Below are positions 17,628 to 26,161 of a stretch of 64,000 bases of DNA, one piece after another. A program made the translations under genes and the position numbers. Origin of the DNA: Psychrobacillus mangrovi (GTDB lineage Bacteria > Bacillota > Bacilli > Bacillales_A > Planococcaceae); contig NZ_JBAWSY010000001.1 of the NCBI RefSeq assembly GCF_037104765.1, positions 1 to 64,000 on the forward strand. Reading direction: 5' to 3'. A model generated the notes under the pieces. The model was not told where the DNA came from and did not search any database. It saw only the letters and a list, made by a program, of their open reading frames with translations. Every line of letters begins with the position of its first letter. Position 1 is the stretch's first letter.

Positions 17628-17726
17628 GAATACATGATGAATGATTTGAAAGAAAAAAATAGAAAAAATAAATTTAATTAAGTAATATAATAGTGTCATA
17701 CAAATTATAGCTAAGATGTGAAATAA

Positions 17727-18014
17727 ATTTCTTTTGTAATATACATAAATCCAGGTCAAGAGGTCTGTATAATTGCTAAGCTAAATAATAACTATATATG
17801 TGATTATGATACCAATTCTGGTATATTTCAATATTTATTAAATCTTAATGTAAAAACAATATCAAACGAGTCCAGTGCATTATGGGAAATATATAACGTA
17901 ATTAATAATTGTCATAGATTGATTATTATTAAGAGAGATAAATCTATTTTAGAAATATATAAAACTATATGGAATCTCTCCATAAATCTAAACATTCATA
18001 TAACCAATATATGA
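17727..18014 (+). other. 95-codon open frame without a start codon
   Basis: An uninterrupted frame follows the TAA at 17724-17726. It reads INPGQEVCIIAKLNNNYICD, then VKTISNESSALWEIYNVINNC and RLIIIKRDKSILEIYKTIWN, and ends at TGA 18012-18014. There is no ATG, GTG or TTG in its first two thirds. The composition is protein-like. It looks like the interior and tail of a small gene that lost its 5' end. I do not recognise the family. Confidence 0.4.
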
Positions 18015-18019
18015 ATGTT
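17991..18019. promoter_or_regulatory. 12-bp perfect palindrome upstream of the SBF symporter gene
   Basis: AACATTCATATA and TATATGAATGTT flank a five-base spacer, ending 38 bases before the symporter start. There is no T-run, so it is more likely an operator or leader hairpin than a terminator. Confidence 0.45.
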
Positions 18020-18057
18020 ATTCGATAAAAATTTTAATAAGGAAAGAAGGCAGCGCA

Positions 18058-19011
18058 ATGTTGGAAAGTTTGAATATGCGCCTCCAAACATTGATGCCTG
18101 TTTTGACACCGCTTAGCTTAATTGTTGGTGTATTGCTCGGTGATGTAGGGGGCCAATTATTATTTTTAGTACCTTGGTTATTTGCATTTATGACGTTTGC
18201 GGGTAGTTTGAGTTTAAATTTTAAAGGTTTGAAGAGCTTTACGAAGTATCCATTTGTCATTTTAATGACGATTGCATTTTTACATATTATCATGCCAATC
18301 TGGGCGTACATTGTTGCAACAGTACTGTTTGAGGATCATTTATTAACAATTGGTTTCATCTTGTCTGTTGCAGTACCAACAGGGGTGACGAGTTTTATAT
18401 GGGTGGCAGTTTGTCGTGGAAATCTCGCGCTGTGTTTATCCATTATCTTAATAGATACGCTTTTGTCACCGATCATCATGCCATTTCTACTGCATCTTGT
18501 TATTGGAAAAACAATAGAAATAGATACTGTCTCTCTTATGTTCGATTTGTTATGGATGATTGTGTTGCCATCAATACTGGGAATGCTGTTAAATGAATTG
18601 ACGAAAGGAAACATTGTGGAGACGATTGGAAAGAAACTTGCGCCATTTTCGAAAATGAGTTTGTTTTTTATTGTACTGATTAATGGTAGTGTGGTTGCAC
18701 CTTTTATTAAAAACATTTCGTGGGAGTTTGTCAGCATTATTGTCGTTGTATTTGTTCTAGCTTTGTCTGGATATGCTATGTGTTTCTTATTTGGGCATTT
18801 TCTTTGGAAAGATGTGGGTATTGTAACAACGTTTGTTTTTACAGGGGGTATGCGTAATATTTCGATGGGAGTGGTTGTGGCAAGTGCCTATTTCCCTCCT
18901 AAGGTCGCAATACCAGTCGTCTTCGGCATGCTATTTCAACAAGTATTAGCATCTCTTTTTAGCAGAGTTATTGAAAAGTATAAAACCAAATTATCGCAAG
19001 TTTCTACATAA
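18058..19011 (+). CDS. bile acid:sodium symporter (SBF) family protein
   Basis: A 317-residue membrane protein with nine to ten hydrophobic segments. It shows the SBF core: SVAVPTGVTSFIWVAVCRGNLAL in the first cross-over region and FTGGMRNISMGVVVASAYFPPKVAIPVVFGM in the second. These proteins use the sodium gradient to move organic anions; in Bacillus relatives the substrate is unassigned. AAGAAGG precedes the ATG at a somewhat long distance. It is followed after 34 bases by the PaiB gene and may be cotranscribed with it. Confidence 0.87.
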   Translation: MLESLNMRLQTLMPVLTPLSLIVGVLLGDVGGQLLFLVPWLFAFMTFAGSLSLNFKGLKSFTKYPFVILMTIAFLHIIMPIWAYIVATVLFEDHLLTIGFILSVAVPTGVTSFIWVAVCRGNLALCLSIILIDTLLSPIIMPFLLHLVIGKTIEIDTVSLMFDLLWMIVLPSILGMLLNELTKGNIVETIGKKLAPFSKMSLFFIVLINGSVVAPFIKNISWEFVSIIVVVFVLALSGYAMCFLFGHFLWKDVGIVTTFVFTGGMRNISMGVVVASAYFPPKVAIPVVFGMLFQQVLASLFSRVIEKYKTKLSQVST

Positions 19012-19045
19012 ATTTTCTACAATAAAAAATAGAGGGAGAAACTAG

Positions 19046-19669
19046 ATGTATATTCCTAAATACTTTAAAGTAACAAATATAAATGAAATTAAAGAATTTG
19101 TTCAAATGAATTCATTCGGTACGATTGTAACTACAAAACAGGGTAAACCTATAGCTACGCACTTACCTTTGGAATTGAATATTAATGGGGACGATAATTT
19201 TATAACTGGACATATGGCTTATGGAAACCCACAATGGAGAACTTTTGAAAATAGTGAAGATGTGCTTGTTATGTATCAAGGCCCACATGTGTATATTTCT
19301 TCTTCTTGGTACTCGCATGAAAATGTTCCCACATGGAATTATCAAGCAGTACATATTTATGGAGAAGCTAGTTTATTGACTGAAGAAGAGCTAAAAGAAG
19401 ATCTTGCTAAGCTGCTCCAAAAATATGAAAAGCATCGCAAGGATCCAGTTTTGTGGGAGAAACTTTCTCCACAGTTATTAAATAAAGAACTAAAAGGGAT
19501 CGTTGGATTTAAAATAAAAGTAAAAGAGATTCAAGCAGCCTATAAATTAAGTCAGAATCGTAATGAAGAAGATTATCTCAACATTATTGATAAGCTTTCG
19601 GAAGAAGATAATCAGATCTCTCAACAAATGGCAGAAGTGATGAAAACGAGAATGGAAAAACATCAATAG
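19046..19669 (+). CDS. paiB: PaiB-type FMN-binding split-barrel protein
   Basis: A 207-residue protein matching PaiB throughout: the start MYIPKYFKV, GTIVTTKQGKPIATHLPL, GHMAYGNPQWRTFE, the invariant GPHVYISSSWY followed by VPTWNYQAVHIYG, and GIVGFKIKVKEIQAAYKLSQNR. In B. subtilis PaiB is linked to repression of degradative enzymes and sporulation genes together with the PaiA acetyltransferase; no paiA is adjacent here. AGAGGGAG precedes the ATG. The fold binds FMN, and the regulatory mechanism is not established. Confidence 0.92.
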   Translation: MYIPKYFKVTNINEIKEFVQMNSFGTIVTTKQGKPIATHLPLELNINGDDNFITGHMAYGNPQWRTFENSEDVLVMYQGPHVYISSSWYSHENVPTWNYQAVHIYGEASLLTEEELKEDLAKLLQKYEKHRKDPVLWEKLSPQLLNKELKGIVGFKIKVKEIQAAYKLSQNRNEEDYLNIIDKLSEEDNQISQQMAEVMKTRMEKHQ

Positions 19670-19678
19670 AATTATAAG

Positions 19679-19713
19679 AAGAACCGTGGTTCAATTGAAT
19701 TCACGGTTCTTTT
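19679..19713. terminator. bidirectional terminator overlapping the MocR stop
   Basis: AAGAACCGTG pairs with CACGGTTCTT across a 13-base loop. It serves paiB on the plus strand and overlaps the last codons of the convergent MocR gene. Confidence 0.75.
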
Positions 19714-21079
19714 CTATTGCTTGAACTGCTTCAGAATAGAGAGTGTAAAGCCCTTCGACTAACTCTTTATCTGAAGTATAGGAGTAAGATAAGCGAATAT
19801 GATAAGTATCTTTCGGTTCATAGATATAACCGGGATTGATGAGTACCTTCTGATTTAATAGATTCATAAAAAAATCTGTAGTGATAATAGGTGCGTTGAA
19901 TTTTAACCAAATATAAAATCCACCTTTTGATGATTCCCATGAAGCGATCTCCTTAAAATATTGCTCTAATAAGTTTTCCATTAGCTCAGCACGTCTTTTT
20001 AATTCTACTTTTAATTTTTCAATGTGTTCTTCATATAAACCAGAAGTTAACCAATAAGAGACAATCTCTTGTGAAAAGGCGCTAGAACCGTAATCCATCT
20101 GCATTTTTATATCAGCCAATCGTTTAATGACAGGAGATGGCGCTACAACCCATCCAATTCGTAAACCTGGGCTAAGTGTTTTTGAAACGCTTCCGAGATA
20201 AAGTACTTGTCCTGTTGTGTCGATTGACTTTAATGGAGGTGAAAGAGCTTCAAACGATAATTCAAAATAAACATCATCTTCAATAATCGGTAACTGCAAA
20301 GATTGGCACATCGCATAAAATGATTTCTTCTTTTCAAAAGACCAAATCCTTCCGGTTGGATTATGTAGTGTAGGAATTGCATAATATATTCCTTGACGTT
20401 TCCCACGTCGCCTTTGAAAAATTTCTTTGTCTTGGCTTTTAAAATCCACACTGTGCATTTGCATACCAAAAGACTGGAAAGGATGAATAGAATTCAAATA
20501 TGAAAATTCTTCCTGAAATACAATGGAACCTGTCTCCAGTAAACCGACCGCAATTAATTGCAATGCTTGCAAGCCTCCTGATACGATACAAATATTTTCA
20601 GGAGCAGTCGTAATTCCTCGTTTTGTTAAATAATTGCAAATTGCTGCTCTTAAGTTAAGGCTCCCCTGAGGAGAAGAATAACCGATTGATTTCCCGTCCA
20701 ATTGTAGCTGCTGGAATGACGCTTGAATCTGAGCAGTAGGTAACAAGCTAGGTGCTAACTCTCCTGTGCTGAGTCTAATGATGGAATCATCTTGTTCGAA
20801 CTCATTAATGAGCTGAATCGTTTGATAATTAGGCTTATGAATACTTGCTTCAATATACTTTTGCCAATTAGGTTGCTTTTGTTTCAAAAGCATATTCCAA
20901 GAATCATTGGATACATATGTACTTGAACCAACTTTTGAAGATAAAATTCCATCGGCTTTTAATTCGTCAATTGCTTCTTGTAACGTACTCCGATTAACAC
21001 CAAATGTAAGTGCCAGGTGTCGTTGTGCAGGAAGCTTTGTCCCATTCGGCCATTGTCCAGTTCTAATTTGTTCGGTCAT
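19691..21079 (-). CDS. MocR/GabR-type regulator, N-terminus interrupted by an in-frame stop
   Basis: A 462-residue GntR winged helix joined to a fold-type-I aminotransferase domain. The PLP lysine lies in YLGSVSKTLSPGLRIGWV; NPTGRIW and EDDVYFEL are present. From ATG 21079 the protein starts inside the winged helix (MTEQIRTGQWPNGTKLPAQR). The upstream frame continues to a well-placed ATG at 21139 with a GGAGAG site, but it reads Met-Asn-stop and then KPNRSLPISLSKQIIEWM, the missing first helix. No alternative start lies between. The gene is either disrupted, expressed by reinitiation, or misread. It is divergent from a LysE-type exporter with a perfect palindrome between them. Confidence 0.8.
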   Translation of the reverse strand: MTEQIRTGQWPNGTKLPAQRHLALTFGVNRSTLQEAIDELKADGILSSKVGSSTYVSNDSWNMLLKQKQPNWQKYIEASIHKPNYQTIQLINEFEQDDSIIRLSTGELAPSLLPTAQIQASFQQLQLDGKSIGYSSPQGSLNLRAAICNYLTKRGITTAPENICIVSGGLQALQLIAVGLLETGSIVFQEEFSYLNSIHPFQSFGMQMHSVDFKSQDKEIFQRRRGKRQGIYYAIPTLHNPTGRIWSFEKKKSFYAMCQSLQLPIIEDDVYFELSFEALSPPLKSIDTTGQVLYLGSVSKTLSPGLRIGWVVAPSPVIKRLADIKMQMDYGSSAFSQEIVSYWLTSGLYEEHIEKLKVELKRRAELMENLLEQYFKEIASWESSKGGFYIWLKFNAPIITTDFFMNLLNQKVLINPGYIYEPKDTYHIRLSYSYTSDKELVEGLYTLYSEAVQAIEKNREFN

Positions 21080-21157
21080 CCACTCGATTATTTGTTTCGA
21101 TAAACTTATTGGTAGTGAACGATTTGGCTTTCAATTCATAAAGCAACTCTCCTTTTG

Positions 21158-21185
21158 AATTGGATGGTTTAATAACCATCCAATT
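21158..21185. promoter_or_regulatory. 28-bp palindromic operator between the MocR and LysE-type genes
   Basis: AATTGGATGGTT-N4-AACCATCCAATT is a perfect 12-bp inverted repeat, followed by a further half-site-like TTGGACC. It lies in the divergent promoter region and is the obvious binding site for the MocR protein. Confidence 0.75.
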
Positions 21186-21242
21186 GGACCTTTTTCAATA
21201 GTTATATCACAGGTATGATAGAGAAGAAAGGAGTTGAATCAG

Positions 21243-21845
21243 ATGGAACCTATTCTTCATGGCATCATTTTAGCATTTGGACTTATTTTACCTTTAGGGG
21301 TGCAAAACGTATTTGTATTTACGCAAGGGGTCACACAACCTAGCTTGATTCGGGCACTTCCTGCAGCAATCACGGCAGCCATCTGCGATACAATTTTAAT
21401 CGTTTTAGCAATTTTAGGATTATCTATGATTGTATTACAATTTGAATGGATTCGCTTTGTATTACTCATAGGTGGAATTCTATTTTTAATGTATATGGGG
21501 AAAGTGATTTGGCATTCCGATCCTGCGAGTTTCGAGGGTAAAAAAGCATTGCCTTTTAAAAAGCAAATTCTTTTTGCACTTTCAGTATCCTTACTTAATC
21601 CACATGCCCTGCTTGATACGATTGGCGTAATCGGGACGAGTGCAGTTAAATATAATGGACAAGATCAAGGATTGTTTATGATGGCTTGTATTATCGTATC
21701 ATGGTTGTGGTTTTTGATATTGGCAACAATAGGAGCTTTATTGAAAAAAATACAAATACCTAATCATGTATTTATTTTATTTAATAAATTATCAGCTATC
21801 TTTATATGGGGCACTGCAATTTATTTACTTATTGGTTTGTTATAA
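21243..21845 (+). CDS. LysE/ArgO-type amino acid exporter
   Basis: A 200-residue membrane protein with six hydrophobic segments. It opens with the family signature GIILAFGLILPLGVQNVFVFTQG (LPLGVQN, about 18-24) and has SVSLLNPHALLDTIGVIG in the middle. LysE/ArgO proteins export basic amino acids, and some members other metabolites. The ATG at 21243 is chosen over a TTG nine bases upstream because GAAAGGAG is correctly spaced only for it. The divergent MocR regulator and intervening operator suggest control by a PLP-sensed amino compound. Confidence 0.88.
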   Translation: MEPILHGIILAFGLILPLGVQNVFVFTQGVTQPSLIRALPAAITAAICDTILIVLAILGLSMIVLQFEWIRFVLLIGGILFLMYMGKVIWHSDPASFEGKKALPFKKQILFALSVSLLNPHALLDTIGVIGTSAVKYNGQDQGLFMMACIIVSWLWFLILATIGALLKKIQIPNHVFILFNKLSAIFIWGTAIYLLIGLL

Positions 21846-22326
21846 ATTAGTACTTACTAATGAGCCTTTAAATATTACGAAGAGATATTTTCTTTTTATG
21901 GCATAATATATATGAACGTTTTTCAATAGGGTGGATTTTTGGTAAATAGTAAGATTATGCTTGAATAATGGAAACAGCTATTTCTTTAATGAAATGGCTG
22001 TTTTTTATACCTTCTAACAAATAAGTCACCGTGATTCTACTATTCACTTTACTTCCGTTGTAAAAGACTAAACCATTAAAGTTGTTGACCAGATTAGTCG
22101 AAACCCCTTGATTCTTATCCATCCATCACTTTCACTGTTTGTAATAGTAATTTATGTTTTTCATATGGGAATTTCCTTTTTTTAACGCACCATTTAAATC
22201 TATATGAAATGTGCCTATTTTTAAAATAGATTCTTTTTTATTTTGAGTAAAAAAAAAGGAATATTTATAATCTTTGGAGAAGATGGTAAGGTTGACATTT
22301 TATATGAGATGATAGGGGGTATTTTT
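21846..22326. other. interval with one terminator
   Basis: Contains the terminator at 21972-22006 and otherwise AT-rich sequence with no gene I can support. An open frame reaching upstream from the Nudix gene to 22243 lacks a ribosome binding site. Confidence 0.5.
21972..22006 (+). terminator. intrinsic terminator after the LysE-type gene
   Basis: AAACAGC..ATTTC pairs with GAAAT..GCTGTTT (one internal mismatch), with a six-T run. It lies 127 bases past the stop codon. Confidence 0.75.
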
Positions 22327-22776
22327 GTGTTAAATAGAATAACTACCTTACCACTGGACAAAAGAATTGCTGGCGTACATTGTATTCCTATTACGGACAA
22401 TGGGGCGCTCGTAATGGCATGGGACAGAGATGAACTAATATTAACTACGATTGGTGGAAGACTCGAAGAAAATGAAAGTTTAGATGAGGCACTCGAACGT
22501 GAAGCTATGGAAGAAGTGGGAATTATTCTTGATTCAAATAGGGTTCCATTTGCTTCTTGGTACTGGCAATCTACTGATACATATACTGTTTGGTTTTTAG
22601 TAAGAGCTGAAAAATTTTTAAGCTATTCATTTGATTATGAGAAAACAGGCTATGTTATTTTTAATTTTGATACGGCAAAACAAATGATCTCTAAAATTGA
22701 ACCTAATACAGTCAAACGAGTTCAAATTTTAGAAATGGCAGAAGAGCGCGCAAAAAATCTGAGTTGGTTAGTATAA
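22327..22776 (+). CDS. Nudix hydrolase
   Basis: A 149-residue enzyme with a complete Nudix box at about residues 43-65 (GGRLEENESLDEALEREAMEE followed by VGI), which binds Mg2+ and hydrolyses a nucleoside diphosphate linked to another moiety. The GTG at 22327 is preferred because ATAGGGGGT lies just upstream; 28 extra in-frame codons before it have no ribosome binding site. It begins a run of four same-strand genes (Nudix, RibD-like, acetyltransferase, kinase-like) with gaps of 27-55 bases, probably an operon. The substrate is unknown. Confidence 0.87.
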   Translation: MLNRITTLPLDKRIAGVHCIPITDNGALVMAWDRDELILTTIGGRLEENESLDEALEREAMEEVGIILDSNRVPFASWYWQSTDTYTVWFLVRAEKFLSYSFDYEKTGYVIFNFDTAKQMISKIEPNTVKRVQILEMAEERAKNLSWLV

Positions 22777-22803
22777 AAATTATTACTGACAGGTGGTTAG
22801 ATT

Positions 22804-23331
22804 ATGGCAAAGAGAAATGTCCTTTTTTACGGTGCAATAAGTTTGGATGGCTATATCGCAAGAGAGAATCATTCACTGGATTGGTTAATTGGAACAGAAG
22901 GTGAAGAAGACACAGGTTTTTCTGAATTCTATGAAACCGTCGATACAATTCTTATGGGAAGGAACACTTATGAGCAAATATTGATTCTTTCCCCAAAGGA
23001 GTTTCCATATAAGAATAAGAACTGCTACGTATTTTCCCGTTCCTTATCTATTTCCAATAATGATGTGAAATTCATTAACGAAGACATTATAGGATTCACT
23101 CAATCATTAAAAGAACAAGAAGGCAAAAGGATTTGGCTTGTGGGTGGAGGAGAAGTTTTACAGCCCCTTCTTAAAGCAAACATTATAGATGAGTTCATCA
23201 TTCAGATCGCCCCGTCGATAATTGGTCGCGGGATACCACTCTTTGTACCAGGTAACTATGGAAAGGATTTAACTTTGGTCGATGTGAGACGCTACAAACA
23301 ATTTGCGGAGTTACATTACACAAAATATTAA
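22804..23331 (+). CDS. dihydrofolate reductase-like / RibD C-terminal domain protein
   Basis: A 175-residue single-domain protein of the RibD-C/DHFR-like family. It shows the substrate and NADPH-binding elements AISLDGYIARENHSLDWL, TILMGRNTYEQI, IWLVGGGEVLQPLL and IAPSIIGRGIPLF. Many Bacillales carry such orphan reductases; some confer weak trimethoprim resistance or reduce unknown pteridine-like substrates, but the reaction is not established here. It follows the Nudix gene by 27 bases in the same direction. Confidence 0.87.
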   Translation: MAKRNVLFYGAISLDGYIARENHSLDWLIGTEGEEDTGFSEFYETVDTILMGRNTYEQILILSPKEFPYKNKNCYVFSRSLSISNNDVKFINEDIIGFTQSLKEQEGKRIWLVGGGEVLQPLLKANIIDEFIIQIAPSIIGRGIPLFVPGNYGKDLTLVDVRRYKQFAELHYTKY

Positions 23332-23386
23332 GCTATCTATTATTGTCTTAGGAATAGAGATTGATAGTTCAAAGGAGTTCTAATGA

Positions 23387-23944
23387 ATGAAGAGTGAAAA
23401 AGAAAAAATGATAAACGGTGAGCTTTATAATCCAGCAGATCCAGAATTACTGAAAGAAAAATTAAATGCCCGAAGGCTGACTAGACTATACAATCAAACA
23501 TTAGAGACGGAGGAGGACATAAGAACAGAACTTTTAAGAGAACTATTTGGTTCAACAGGAAAAACTCTATTTATAGAACCTACATTACGTTGTGATTACG
23601 GCTCCAATATTCATGTTGGAGAGAATTTTTATGCCAATTTTGACTGTGTGTTCTTAGACGTTTGTGAAATTCGGATAGGCGATAACTGTTTTATTGCTCC
23701 CGGTGTCCATATATATACAGCAACACATCCTTTAAATGCAGAGGAAAGAATCTCAGGTGTAGAGTATGGAAAACCTGTAAATATCGGGGACAATGTATGG
23801 ATTGGTGGAATGTCCGTTATAAACCCAGGTGTTACTATAGGAAATAATGTCGTCATTGCTTCTAGTTCAGTTGTCACAAAAGATGTCCCTGCGAATGTTG
23901 TAGTAGGTGGAAACCCGGCAAAAATAATAAAGCAAATAGATTAA
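23387..23944 (+). CDS. maltose/galactoside O-acetyltransferase (left-handed beta-helix)
   Basis: A 185-residue hexapeptide-repeat acetyltransferase of the Maa/LacA type. The N-terminal Mac domain (MINGELYNPADPELLKEKLNA) is followed by hexapeptide coils from about residue 60. The catalytic His lies in IYTATHPLNAEER, and the C-terminus has VVGGNPAKIIKQ. It transfers acetyl from acetyl-CoA to a sugar hydroxyl and normally works as a trimer. AAAGGAG precedes the ATG; a closer ATG four bases upstream is out of frame. Third gene of the putative operon. Confidence 0.9.
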   Translation: MKSEKEKMINGELYNPADPELLKEKLNARRLTRLYNQTLETEEDIRTELLRELFGSTGKTLFIEPTLRCDYGSNIHVGENFYANFDCVFLDVCEIRIGDNCFIAPGVHIYTATHPLNAEERISGVEYGKPVNIGDNVWIGGMSVINPGVTIGNNVVIASSSVVTKDVPANVVVGGNPAKIIKQID

Positions 23945-23972
23945 ATACCTTTAAGAAAAACTGGAGGTTTAT

Positions 23973-24857
23973 ATGAACAGTTCACTAGAAATTACCTTAG
24001 ATAGCGTTTCTTTTCGATTACTAGAGAAACATGATTTTGAATGGATTCATAGCTTAGGTGAGGTTTTTTGCGTTTTTGATCAACAAGATTCTGGGAATAT
24101 TAGTTTCGGTATAGAAAAAAACGGTTCAAGAAAGTTTGTGAAGTATGCTGGAGCAAAAACTTTAGAGTATAAGGGGCATCCAGAAGATGCAGTAGCAAGA
24201 TTAAAAGACTCAGTTAAAATCTACAACAATCTGTCCCATCCACACCTGGTAAATCTACTTGATAGTTTTGAGGTTGAGAAGGGGTATGTTCTAGTATTTG
24301 AATGGTTCAATGGGGAGTGTCTCCATTCCCATTGGTCTTTTCCTCCACCGAAGAAGTACAATCATCCCGCTTCTCCTTTTTATCGTTTTAAACAATTACC
24401 CATTGAATTCCGTTTAAAATCTTTAACAAGTATGTTTGAATTCCATGTACATATGGAAAAGAAAAATTATGTAGCCGTTGATTTTTATGACGGTAGTATC
24501 CTTTATGATTTTGAGAATAACAGCACAAAAATATGTGATATTGATTTGTATATGGAAAAACCATTTATAAATAGGATGGGAAGACTCTGGGGCTCCTCCA
24601 GATTTATGTCACCGGAAGAGTTTACATTAGGTGCTCCAATTGACGAAAGAACCAATGTATTTAATATGGGGGCAACAGCATTCGCCCTTCTAGGGGGAGA
24701 ACTAAATCGTTCTTTTTTTAAATGGGATGCTGGAAATGAACTTTATAAAGTTGCAAACAGGGCTATTGAAGAAGACAGGAATACTAGGTATGCCAATGTT
24801 GCAGAATTCCTCCTTGCTTGGAATTCTGCAATATTAAAAGATTATCCTAAACTTTAA
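23973..24857 (+). CDS. atypical protein-kinase-fold protein
   Basis: A 294-residue kinase-like protein. Candidate conserved elements are Lys57 (RKFVKYAGA), NNLSHPHLVNLLDSF (helix alpha-C to beta-4), FEWF hinge, a catalytic loop YVAVDFYDGSILYD (Asp170 at the HRD position), a metal-binding Asp189 in CDID (normally DFG) and SPE at 213-215. The usual HRDxKxxN loop is replaced: Lys is Tyr172 and Asn is Ser175. Activity is therefore uncertain; it may be a divergent Ser/Thr or small-molecule kinase, or a pseudokinase. CTGGAGG precedes the ATG. Last full gene of the Nudix-RibD-acetyltransferase run. Confidence 0.75.
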   Translation: MNSSLEITLDSVSFRLLEKHDFEWIHSLGEVFCVFDQQDSGNISFGIEKNGSRKFVKYAGAKTLEYKGHPEDAVARLKDSVKIYNNLSHPHLVNLLDSFEVEKGYVLVFEWFNGECLHSHWSFPPPKKYNHPASPFYRFKQLPIEFRLKSLTSMFEFHVHMEKKNYVAVDFYDGSILYDFENNSTKICDIDLYMEKPFINRMGRLWGSSRFMSPEEFTLGAPIDERTNVFNMGATAFALLGGELNRSFFKWDAGNELYKVANRAIEEDRNTRYANVAEFLLAWNSAILKDYPKL

Positions 24858-24900
24858 AATTTGTGGCAATTTAAATAGATTGAGGGAGGGGTGCTAATTT

Positions 24901-24975
24901 ATGTGGAATCAACGATTTATTAATACTGCAAGAGGAACATTTGAACTGTTTGAAAAGTTAAACAAAAATTCTTAA
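24901..24975 (+). pseudogene. alpha/beta hydrolase, truncated after 24 codons
   Basis: A good ribosome binding site (GAGGGAGGGG) and ATG open MWNQRFINTARGTFELFEKL, which resembles the first strand of a Bacillales alpha/beta hydrolase (proline-iminopeptidase-like). The frame stops after NKNS, and the next gene's site follows within 20 bases. It looks like a 5' stump left by a deletion. The family call is from memory of N-terminal similarity and is tentative. Confidence 0.45.
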
Positions 24976-25002
24976 GTGAAATATCTATATGGAGGTATGA
25001 AT

Positions 25003-25473
25003 ATGGTTACTCATGATAAAATTAAAGTAGTGGTAGCAGGATTAAATGAATTGGATTTGGTTGCACAATTATTTGATAAATACAGAGTGTTCTATAACCA
25101 AAAGCCCAACTTAGAGGCGGGTAGAAAATTTATTGAAGAGAGAATGAAAGAGAATCAGTCTGTCATCTTCCTTGTTACCCATGAACAAGTAAATGTTGTG
25201 CAACCATTAGGATTTGTTCAACTGTTTCCATCATTCTCTTCGGTATCCATGGAGAGATTGTGGATATTAAACGATTTATATGTGGATCAATCAGCAAGGC
25301 GTTTAGGTGTAGCGAAACTTTTATTAGAAAAAGCAAAGGAATATGCAATTCAAACAAATTCAAAAGGACTAATCTTAGAAACTGCTATTGATAATCATAA
25401 TGCTCAACGACTGTATGAATCTATTGGATATAAAAAGGATAGCGGCACCTTCCATTATAGTTTTTCTCTTTAA
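25003..25473 (+). CDS. GNAT N-acetyltransferase
   Basis: A 156-residue GNAT. The start region is VAGLNELDLVAQLFDKYRVFY; then RLWILNDLYVDQSARRLGVAKLLLEKAKEYA carries the acetyl-CoA loop (RRLGVA), followed by LILETAIDNHNAQRLYESIGYKKD. The ATG at 25003 is chosen because GGAGGT lies six bases upstream; two earlier in-frame codons would abut or precede that site. The substrate is unknown. It follows the hydrolase stump and ends at a clear terminator. Confidence 0.85.
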   Translation: MVTHDKIKVVVAGLNELDLVAQLFDKYRVFYNQKPNLEAGRKFIEERMKENQSVIFLVTHEQVNVVQPLGFVQLFPSFSSVSMERLWILNDLYVDQSARRLGVAKLLLEKAKEYAIQTNSKGLILETAIDNHNAQRLYESIGYKKDSGTFHYSFSL

Positions 25474-25608
25474 TGAGTTACTTTACCAATACAAACGGAT
25501 GCTTCAGTGGAATAAGCTATAAATTGAATAATTAAAAGTAGTTATAGAGCATTTCTTTGAATTTTTGGGGATTGAATTTCGCTACTTGCCCCTCTTTTAG
25601 TCAAAAGC

Positions 25609-25634
25609 AAAGCGTACAATTAATTGTACGCTTT
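25609..25634. terminator. bidirectional intrinsic terminator
   Basis: AAAGCGTACAA-TTAA-TTGTACGCTTT is a perfect hairpin between the GNAT gene and the convergent spore coat genes. Confidence 0.85.
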
Positions 25635-25644
25635 TAAGTATTTT

Positions 25645-25938
25645 CTAAAATCGGTCACCTGGATGCAGGTTATTTTGCATAAGTTCCTGTACATTGCCAA
25701 CCTGCTCCTTAGATGCAAGCTCGATCCTATACCAGTCTTTCTTGCTCATTATTTCAAAAAGCTGATAATGGTTTGAGCTCGCATTTTCTAAACATTGATC
25801 ATAAATTTCCCGTAGCTGCTGATGAGCGGTCTCTAACATGGTATTGCTGATACTACGGCAACGTCCCTTCTCCAGCTCTAAACACAGTTGGAGCATTTCA
25901 CGGTCTGTTAAGCCGCGTTCCGCGATATTGTTTGGCAT
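25645..25938 (-). CDS. spore coat protein, CotF family
   Basis: A 97-residue protein with the coat-F fold: ERGLTDREMLQLCLELEKGRCRSISNTMLETAHQQLREIYDQCL and a C-terminal tail. These small helical proteins belong to the spore coat or are expressed in sporulation. The ATG at 25938 is chosen because AAAGGTGGG precedes it; an upstream in-frame ATG would overlap the partner gene. It lies 19 bases downstream of the 67-residue partner, and CotF-like genes often occur in such pairs. Expression under a mother-cell sigma factor is expected but I could not assign a promoter. Confidence 0.8.
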   Translation of the reverse strand: MPNNIAERGLTDREMLQLCLELEKGRCRSISNTMLETAHQQLREIYDQCLENASSNHYQLFEIMSKKDWYRIELASKEQVGNVQELMQNNLHPGDRF

Positions 25939-25957
25939 ATGAACCCACCTTTTGCAT

Positions 25958-26161
25958 TTATTGAATGTTGTTAGTTTGGTTGAAGTATTGGGATAGGTCG
26001 GCAATTTTTAACTGGTGTTTTTCTGCCATCTCCTCTAGTGTTTTACTTAGCTCTTTGTCTTTACATTGTGTTGCACACCAGTTCATCGTTTTAGCGATTA
26101 TCACCTCTGCACGGATTTCATCCTCAATAAATGCCAATTCTTTCATCGTTAGAACGGTCAT
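25958..26161 (-). CDS. small CotF-associated protein
   Basis: A 67-residue, mostly helical protein (MKELAFIEDEIRAEVIIAKT, CATQCKDKELSKTLEEMAEK) directly upstream of the CotF-type gene. The helical pattern and position match small partners of CotF-like proteins seen in Bacillales. GGAGGTGA sits seven bases before the ATG, an excellent site. A role in spore coat assembly is inferred only from the neighbour. Confidence 0.7.
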   Translation of the reverse strand: MTVLTMKELAFIEDEIRAEVIIAKTMNWCATQCKDKELSKTLEEMAEKHQLKIADLSQYFNQTNNIQ

